Shown here in pieces: positions 56,980-64,000 of a DNA stretch of 64,000 bases. This stretch comes from Stachybotrys elegans. Its lineage: Eukaryota; Ascomycota; Sordariomycetes; Hypocreales; Stachybotryaceae. The notes beneath the pieces are model-generated. The model did no database searches and was not told where the DNA came from. It saw nothing but the letters and a program-made list of their open reading frames with translations. A program made the translations under genes and the position numbers. How positions within the stretch are numbered: position 1 is the first letter of the stretch; each line of letters begins with the position of its first letter. The stretch lies in NCBI GenBank assembly GCA_020746835.1, contig JAGPNK010000006.1, forward strand, positions 1,240,001 through 1,304,000, in the 5' to 3' direction.

Positions 56980-59242
56980 GAGGGATTTCAGGGCTTTCCG
57001 GGGCTGCGCATAGCGTCATCAACCTTTGGACTACCTATGCAAAATCTCCTACGAGGCAGCCTTGCTCGCAGCCTTGTTGAGTCAGCAAGGGAGTACCCCA
57101 GGAAACGGCACGTGATGGGTATGTTAGTGGCAGGCCAGAGTTCAACTCCTCCCTCCTCCATCTCGGAATAATTGGTGCGTGGATACTGTCGATGAGAGAT
57201 GGGGTAGTTCGTCTCAATGCGATTGCTCCACCATCTTGTCCCATACTTGTCAGTCATCTTGTAACAAGCTAAGCTTCGAAACAAAGTTCTGTAAATATCG
57301 CTGGGGCATTGATTTCCAATTGAGTCATTTTGTCAAACATTGATCTCGGTGTGACAGGACCCTCCTCTCTGAAGCGCCCTTGTCCCTCTCTTCCTGTTTT
57401 CGCCTCCTAATGCACAGACGCAGAGATGTCTCCGTTTATTTTAATTAATATATATTTTTTCTTTTTTGCCACAGCGTGTTGCGGGAAGATAATGGGGACA
57501 CCTCCCTGACGATCATGCAGTACGTCAGGTCCAATTTGGGTATGCAGGTTGGCGATACCGCCAGGGGCCCGATCACAGCTTCATTTGCCACCTTTGACGA
57601 TCGGTATGGGAAATAAGCTGTGGTGACCGCTTGTTTCATGTCAGTGCCGAGGACGGACGAAGACGGACGACCTTTGGCTGGTTCGGCCCGGAAACCAGCC
57701 CACCCTCCCCCCTCCTCCAGCCTGGGCAGGGTGAGGAGGTGGTGATTCAACCTTGGATGGGCTTTCTCGATTCCCAGACATGTGTCAAAAAAGATCCCCT
57801 GTCGGCTGGTCGAGTGACCTACCCACCAGCGACCGAGGGCTGGCCGTAAGTGGCCTTTGGACCGAGCAAAGATCCTCGGGTGGAATATGCGGGCGTGGCA
57901 GCGCTGGGTGCGCCTCTGGATTGGATTCTGCGATTTACTCCGCTAGGCGACGCCACGAGAAACGTGCTGAAGGAGCTGTTGATCCAGGGAGGGAGGGCCG
58001 GCGGCCAACCAACCAGCCATGCAACCCCTCCTTGGTCGCCCACCCATGTGGCAGTGGGCAGATCACTTCTGTGATGGAGGGTAATGTAGGTATCTAGGGG
58101 GACGCCCAGGGCGGAACCGCGAGGGGAATGCACATGGCGTGGTGTGATTGAGGGAGATGCAATTGAGATTGATTGAGCCATATGGGATTCTGCAGGCCTT
58201 CTCAGGATCACACGTCACGAGGTGCATGACGCGACGCCCGAGTTGACACGTAGAGGAGGGGTCGTATGCTATTAATCAGACACAAGAGCGGAGAAGCAGA
58301 GATACACGGAGCAGTTGTGCAGAAATGTTTGCCATTATTAGATATATTCGTACAAGTCAGCACCGAGCGATCAGTGGACAGTTCATCAGTTCCTTGTTAA
58401 GTCCCGTATTCTATGTAGCATTCCCGGATGGTGAAAAGAGGAGATCGTGATGGAAACCCTCCCAAAAAACAAAAATAGCATGAAGAGACCTTTTGACGTC
58501 TCCACAGTGTTACGCCGTCATCGCCAAGTAGAGTGCCGGCGACGCTGAGGATACTGAGATATCCCCGCGCGCGGATGCCCTCCTATTGTACATATCCGAC
58601 GGAAGATCCCATGGTATATCGCCGACCCCCAGAAGAAAAAAAAAGAAGAAAAAAAAAAAAACCATCGCACCCTGAACCCAGTTTGCCCGCAGTAAAAGAC
58701 ATGATGCGTCGTTCCAACATTGAGTATTAAAGAATTAAGTGCCTCGAGGGGCAAGTCGCAACGAGTCGCGCGACGGTGGTGCATGGAAAGCCGAAGACCG
58801 GGAAGCGAAACAAGTCCAGTCGAGCCAGCCCGAGGACAAGGAGCAGTGCGCGCAAGCCGCCAGAGGCGGATGCGATAATGACAAATCCATGAGCGGAATC
58901 CGATGAGGGTGGTTGATGATCATCCACTTGAGCCTCGTGCAGCGGCGGTTGGCTGTGTTGCAGGAGGTGCTGCCACAGGACGAACGTGGTAGAGCCGCGG
59001 AATGCAGGTTGGTGGGGGGCCAAAACGGCAAGCTGCGTCCAGCCAATTCAAGAGCAAATTGTCGGGTGTGGTTGCAGGAGAAGCTGACGTGCATATGGCT
59101 GGCGTGTGGGCTCTTTGGCATTTGATGCCGGATCCCCATTTGGTAGCGCAGGCCAGTGGATTATTACTCTCGAGAGTGTTTGGAGGGTGAGGTTCGTATC
59201 GAGTTCAAGACACGGCGACGTGTCGAGCTGCTTTCCTCTCCT

Positions 59243-59329
59243 TTAGCCCCTCTTGGGCAGAGGAGGCAGAGGCCGGCTGGGAGGAGGGCCAGGGCAAGGA
59301 GGGAGGTGCGAAGGGCGCTGAGCAGGCAT
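59243..59329 (-). CDS. Candidate short ORF behind a leader-like region; possibly a broken small-protein gene
   Basis: A minus-strand ATG at 59329 with good fungal context (CTCACAATGCC) opens a 28-codon Pro-rich frame ending at 59243. It is the first ATG after a GATATAAG element (59596-59589) and about 260 nt of CAA/CTA-rich sequence with no ATG. Shifted by one base, the sequence from the same ATG region reads as a Leu/Ala-rich stretch resembling a secretion signal, which suggests a frameshifted small secreted protein gene or coincidence. No homologue is recognised. Confidence 0.25.
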   Translation of the reverse strand: MPAQRPSHLPPCPGPPPSRPLPPLPKRG

Positions 59330-59596
59330 TGTGAGGTGTTGTTGGTAAGTCTTTGGTGGACTGGTGTGGTGTTGTTGGTATTGGCAGATGGGTCTGTAGG
59401 CCAGACACGATGTTGCTGCTATGGAGTATTGGTAGTGAAGTTGATAGTAGTAGTAGTAGTAGTAGTTGTTGTTGGTAGAGAGCAGATAAATGCTTGAGTA
59501 GTAGGCAAAGTGTTGTGAGGCTTGCTTGACTGGTATCGAGGGTGATGTTAGAAGAGACAAATGCCAAAAGAGAGGGCGACGGGACCGACTTATATC
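59330..59596 (-). promoter_or_regulatory. TATA-like element and ATG-free leader-like stretch
   Basis: Minus-strand GATATAAG at 59596-59589, then CT-rich and CAACAAC/CTACTA-rich sequence with no ATG until 59329. Includes the TAG/CTA trinucleotide array. Organisation resembles fungal mRNA leaders. Confidence 0.4.
59445..59466. repeat. TAG trinucleotide array
   Basis: Seven copies of TAG (CTA on the minus strand), inside the leader-like stretch. Confidence 0.9.
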
Positions 59597-60974
59597 TATG
59601 AAGCAGCCAGGCTGGCCGGCTCGTGGAAGTAATCATCTCTCTCTCTCTCCAGAGGTGTGCCCTGATGGTACGGTCCAGGGGGGTGTGAGATGGGAATTGT
59701 GAAGGGGGGGAGGGCCTGGTCTTTGCGCTGACGAGGTCAGGTCAATTACGATGAGATGGGCAATACCTCAGCCCACCACGGCAGATACATGGTACGGGCA
59801 TGGGATACAACTGCTGGGCGCAGGTGAGCGTCTCGAGCCACATGTCTCTGTGGGGCTCTGGGCACGTACACGACGTCAGACTATGGCGTGCCTTGGGGTG
59901 ACCTGCGACGCTTGTACCCAGGGCAAGAGCGAAAAAAAAACAAAAGAAAAAAGAAAAAAGTGAAAACCTGCCCATGGAAAGAGACACCCCCCAGGTTGCC
60001 AGTCAGGAACACACACCCCCTGGAACAAAAATAACACGCCCCTCCCATCCATCCCCATTCCCTTCCCATTCCTGTGTCTCTCATGCCCACTCCCCCTCGG
60101 AGGGCGGTCACGGCAGCCGCAGCAGCAGCAAGCAGCACCGGGAGCACAAAACTGCGTGCACCAATTTAAGCCCAGCAACTTGAGTGGCCGCATTCTCACG
60201 CTGACGCAGTGCATGCATCACCCAGCCTCAACGACAGCCCCAAGCCGCCAAGCCCTTTACGGCAGGAAACAAGAACACAATGGTGGCCCGCGATGCGAAA
60301 AGCAACAATAACATACATCATGGCCACCAAACAGAACAGGGAGGGTTACGTCTTGGGAGCGGCCTCTTGGATAGCCGGGCGGCCGGCGACCCGACCGCCG
60401 CTTTCTCTTACCCCTGGCGAGCACCGCCCACGCCGAAAAGCAATGGACGGGAAAGTTACGCTGTGTGCTGCGCTGTGCGGTGCCTGGAACGAACGGCGAG
60501 GGCTGGCTGGCTGGGAAATTTGAAAACTGGTTTAGGGGAGCCTAACACGATTCGATTTGGCCCCACCGCCGTGGCCTGGGCCAACATGTGCCACCCCGGT
60601 CGAGCTGCGGTACAGCGCTGGTGGGAGATAAATTGGCGAGAAATTGAGAGCATGCGGGCTAATAGCCCGAGGGATGGGGGGTGCGTTGATGTGCCTGGCT
60701 TGTGCGCCCATGAATTCAACAGAAAGTGGAAGGATTCATGTGCTTCTCTGTCCTCGCGCTGGCCTGCTGGAGCGTGCGTCTCTAGAAGCAGACGGCTCCG
60801 GAGGCGGCTGCAAAGGGAGGGACCCTGGAAAACGAAAAGAACACATCACGGATGGGATTGCCAGCTAGCACGGTTCCATTGCCATGGCATCCATGTAGGT
60901 GGTGGGAATTGGAGAGCTGAGGAAACCCAGTTGTTCGCCGACCATGGACCGTACGGCGAGGACTAGGTCCCAAA

Positions 60975-61024
60975 GATGGTGATGGTGATGGTGATGATGA
61001 CGATGACGGCGACAGTGACGGTGA
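60975..61024. repeat. GATGGT-type hexamer array
   Basis: About eight GATGGT/GACGGT/GATGAC units with substitutions increasing to the right, non-coding. Confidence 0.85.
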
Positions 61025-61768
61025 CTTGGTGCAAGTATGTGTGCTCATCCTACCGTCTCGTATCCTGGGCGCACAAGCGCGCTGTGTGATATTGAGTTCT
61101 GGTCTTGGGATACGAGACACAGGGTTATTTACGGCGCCCGCGCGCTCACACCACACACGCTCTCGCATACACACACACACACGGACATCCTCGAAACGAG
61201 ACGTCTGGTAGCCGTTCATTCACGCAACGTAGCGCCGGATTCACAATCACGCAAGTGAGCAAGGATGGCATGGGCAGAAACAAAAAAAACTGTGGACTGC
61301 GATGACGATGCTCTCGATTCATTCTTGCACCGCAACTGGGGTTGACCCGCTTGACTGGTGCGGCAGGTTTTGGGGGGAAGCGGTGACAGGTTGAGGGACC
61401 CAGCGGTCGGCAGGCCAGTCGGTCCAATGATGTTTAGGCCACAGGCCTAAGAGGACCTGGCCTGTGTGCTGTAGGGCCTCAGGGCTCCACCTCCGCCACG
61501 CATGGAAGCCAAATGGAAGCCCCTTAGCGGCAAATTGGTGCTTCCATGAGAATTCGGTGGGGCTGCTTGAGGCGCCATGTGGAGAATGCCCAATCTCACC
61601 AAATGCCCTTCCATTCATCATCACCGTCTGGCCCCTTCTCATTCAATGCCAATGCACATTGCCCATGCACTAATTAACGGAGACTTGCCCACTCCTATTA
61701 TTACCTGTCGCTAAACGGACCCCTAGCGCCGGCGACCTGCTGAGCCGGCTTACACCGATTAATCAAAA

Positions 61769-61791
61769 CACACACACGCACACACGCACAC
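61769..61791. repeat. AC microsatellite
   Basis: Interrupted CA/CGCA units; a perfect AC array also lies at 61169-61182. Confidence 0.85.
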
Positions 61792-63688
61792 TTTCACGAT
61801 GCCTCGGTCACAAGGTAATTACGGGCTCGCCAGTGCAGGGACCGGCTTTAGAAGGAAAAGGGATGGAAGGGAAGGGAGGGAGGGAGGACGGGCTTGAGCG
61901 GGAAAGGGTCCTGTCAGTTGTAGCTCAGCACGTGGACCGGTCCCTACTCTAAGTGCAAATACTATCCTGCGATTTTGGCCCAAGACGATAAATAAACAGG
62001 ATGTGTGCGTGCGTTCTGCACAGACAATCCATGTGGGTAGGCAGAGGCAGAGATGTTCAGGAGACGAGGAAAAGGGAGGGCCGGAGAGTTCGTCAGCCAA
62101 GCCAAACAGGCCAAACACGCAAGATGCGGTTCTCTCCATCCTCCACGCTCCTCCTGCTGGCCCCCGGAGATTGTCTGATGTGGCCAAGCTGAGACCAGCA
62201 GGGGGGAAAGGGGGGTCTCCTGTCACAGTGGACAAGGGAAGCCAAGGTCTCAGACACTGAGAATAAACAATCATGGGGATAGTGCGCAGTTGACATACGT
62301 CAAATGCGGTGCCGAATACCGGTTGTTCCATGCTTGGAAAAAGAGGTCAGCTGCCACAACCCGAGGCACTGCCAAGAAAACCCCGATATTGATCTTGGCT
62401 GGCGGTCAGGAAACACGGCCGAACCACAGCCGATCATGGGCTATACCGAAAAGTTGACGAGAGGAAGGATATTTTTGTACGAGATTATTTCTTTGGTGGC
62501 GGGCGGCAAATTTCCTTCTAGACATGTTCTTTAGCTTCTTGATCTTTTTTATTTTGTTTATTTTTTAATTAATCTTTATACCGCCTTTTCGCCGCATGCT
62601 GGATCCATCCTCCTGGTAATGAGGCACAGCGGCATATGCACAAGGGATATTTCTTAGTTTTGCAGGGCCTCACCGACCACAGACGGGGAGCTTTGACGAT
62701 GGGGTGTTTTGAGGGGGGTGTGTGTCTTGTTTCCTGATTTTTTTTTCTTTTTCTTTCTTTCTCCATCTTGTGTGCGGGCGTGATGTGAATTACAGAGGGA
62801 GAGGGAAAAGACAAGCTCAAGGATAGAGCCCTTTCATCACCCTGGCCAGGGCTTCTTTCCCCAGCTCTACGAGTGGACCGAAACCGAGCATTTCCGACCA
62901 AGCGAAGGTCTCTCTCTCTAACAATATGTGCGCAGCCTCCCGAAGTTTCTCGTTACGATGGGCGGACGACTCGGACACATTATCAGACCCTGTCCTTGCC
63001 ACCATAGTGTATAACACAAAATAGCTTCATATGCGGATGTCTCGGCCAGAGGTCCAGGCAAAAAAGGAGAAACTTTTTTTCCCCCTCTCATTTACATGGA
63101 ATCAATAAACATATGCGGAAAACGAGGCGAAGCCAACTCGAATCACATCACCCCTCCCTCTCGGCTCGGCTTCTCTGCCAAGCTTGTGACATCTCCGGAG
63201 ACAAGAAAATCACAAATGTGCCAAGAAACATGTAGGTCCGTCATCCGTCACCGCCGCATCTTGCTGCTTCGAAGCCGGGCCGCTGGGACACCGCGGCACC
63301 CACCTACATACAAGCGCGCCGGCGGGCACATGGCTAATCTGTAAAGTTCTGAGCTATGTATGCATGCAGCTTGCTCGTGACTCAACTAGCCACGTCGCCT
63401 TCCTCCCGAGAGAGAGAGCATGGAATAATAAACAACAGGGCAAATCACGAGATGCAATGCATGCCCGCAAACCCCCTCCCCTGCCAGACAACTGGGGATC
63501 ATCACACCATGCAGCGTGCATCAAGGGAGCGGGCAAACCAAAAAAGCGCGGTTGACGCAGCGCGCGGGTTCGCTCCTCTTCGGCTTGGTTGCTGCAGCCT
63601 TACCATCGTGACGATTGAGTGAATGCTGGCCGCCAAGACTGCAGCCATGCACGACCCCCCCTGGTCCATGATCTGTAAATTTGGTTCC

Positions 63689-63710
63689 TTTTTTTTTTTT
63701 TTTTTTTTTT
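63689..63710. repeat. T22 homopolymer
   Basis: Twenty-two consecutive T, followed 24 bp later by a GTGC tetramer array (63734-63750). Non-coding. Confidence 0.9.
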
Positions 63711-64000
63711 CTTTCCTCTTCTTGTTGTTACTTGTGCGTGCGTGCGTGCGTCAAAGGTTTCCACTCCTTCGAACTCTTTTCCTTCCGCCGGGCCATGATC
63801 CCTGGCTGAAGGAGGAGGAGAGCAATGACTCACTCGAGGAGTCACGACCATGAGCTGGCAATAAGGCCATGTCACCACGAGTCCCACCATTTACTCTGTA
63901 ATTAATTCCACTTAGAAGCCGAAAGTAAAAACTTTGACAGCTTTCAGGGGTCCCTTTTAGAGCCAGGCAGGCCTAATCACTGGTCTGCGGGGAGCCAGCT

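Larger units (their letters stand above)
56980..64000. other. 7 kb gene-poor region
   Basis: No frame carries a recognisable domain. Contents: AT-rich sequence around 57440-57465 and 62540-62580; an A-rich tract at 58637-58661; a promoter/leader-like element on the minus strand near 59.3-59.6 kb; a TAG trinucleotide array (59445-59466); a GATGGT array (60975-61024); AC arrays (61169-61182, 61769-61791); a T22 tract (63689-63710); and a GTGC array (63734-63750). A 62-codon minus-strand frame ending at 62817 is charged and non-repetitive, and might be the last exon of something, but I cannot support it. Confidence 0.55.

Noticed and set aside
62817..63017. 62-codon charged minus-strand frame as a terminal exon
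   Set aside because: Non-repetitive and gene-like in composition, but no upstream exon, acceptor or homology could be found.

Overview
This window is nuclear DNA from a filamentous ascomycete (Pezizomycotina), most likely a Sordariomycete and possibly of the order Hypocreales. The evidence is short 50-90 nt spliceosomal introns with GTAAGT/GTGAGC-type donors and CTAAC/CTGAC branch points, conserved single-copy fungal genes, fungus-specific domains (Clr5, RRN9, fungal GT2 synthase) and pyrimidine-rich promoters and leaders. I see no prokaryotic, viral, transposon-coding, rRNA, tRNA or CRISPR content. Species cannot be fixed from sequence alone.

Layout. From 2.1 to 5.9 kb there is a divergent pair: GWT1 (GPI inositol acyltransferase, minus strand) and a BTB-like fungal protein (plus strand). 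5.9-12 kb has no gene I can support. 12-13.7 kb holds a four-exon membrane GT2 polysaccharide synthase (minus) with a long polypyrimidine leader. 13.7-27.7 kb is a 14 kb gene desert rich in microsatellites. 27.7-57 kb is a normal-density block: an uncharacterised Ser-rich coiled-coil protein, a crotonase-family enzyme, a Clr5-domain protein with an internal duplication, phosphoserine aminotransferase, mitochondrial D-lactate dehydrogenase, a fungal PHAF1/C16orf70 homologue, a DHA2-type MFS exporter, kinesin-5 (BimC), an RRN9-domain protein, pescadillo/NOP7, PIG-U/GAB1 and SAM37/metaxin. 57-64 kb is again without a supportable gene, apart from a promoter/leader-like element near 59.3-59.6 kb.

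How the genes relate. These are mostly unrelated housekeeping genes, not a secondary-metabolite cluster. Two act in GPI-anchor biosynthesis (GWT1 in the ER, PIG-U in GPI transamidase) but are 50 kb apart. Two adjacent minus-strand genes serve ribosome production (RRN9 domain: Pol I initiation; NOP7: 60S assembly). DLD and SAM37 are mitochondrial. SerC has a perfect Gcn4/CPC1-type site about 140 nt upstream of its ATG.

I reconstructed exon junctions by hand from splice signals, reading-frame continuity and family conservation. I did not find a clearly novel multi-gene system. The most interesting items are the two large deserts, the GT2 leader with its tiny uORF, the duplicated module in the Clr5 protein, the RRN9 protein carrying AT-hooks and a zinc finger, and a probable GC-AG intron in SerC.
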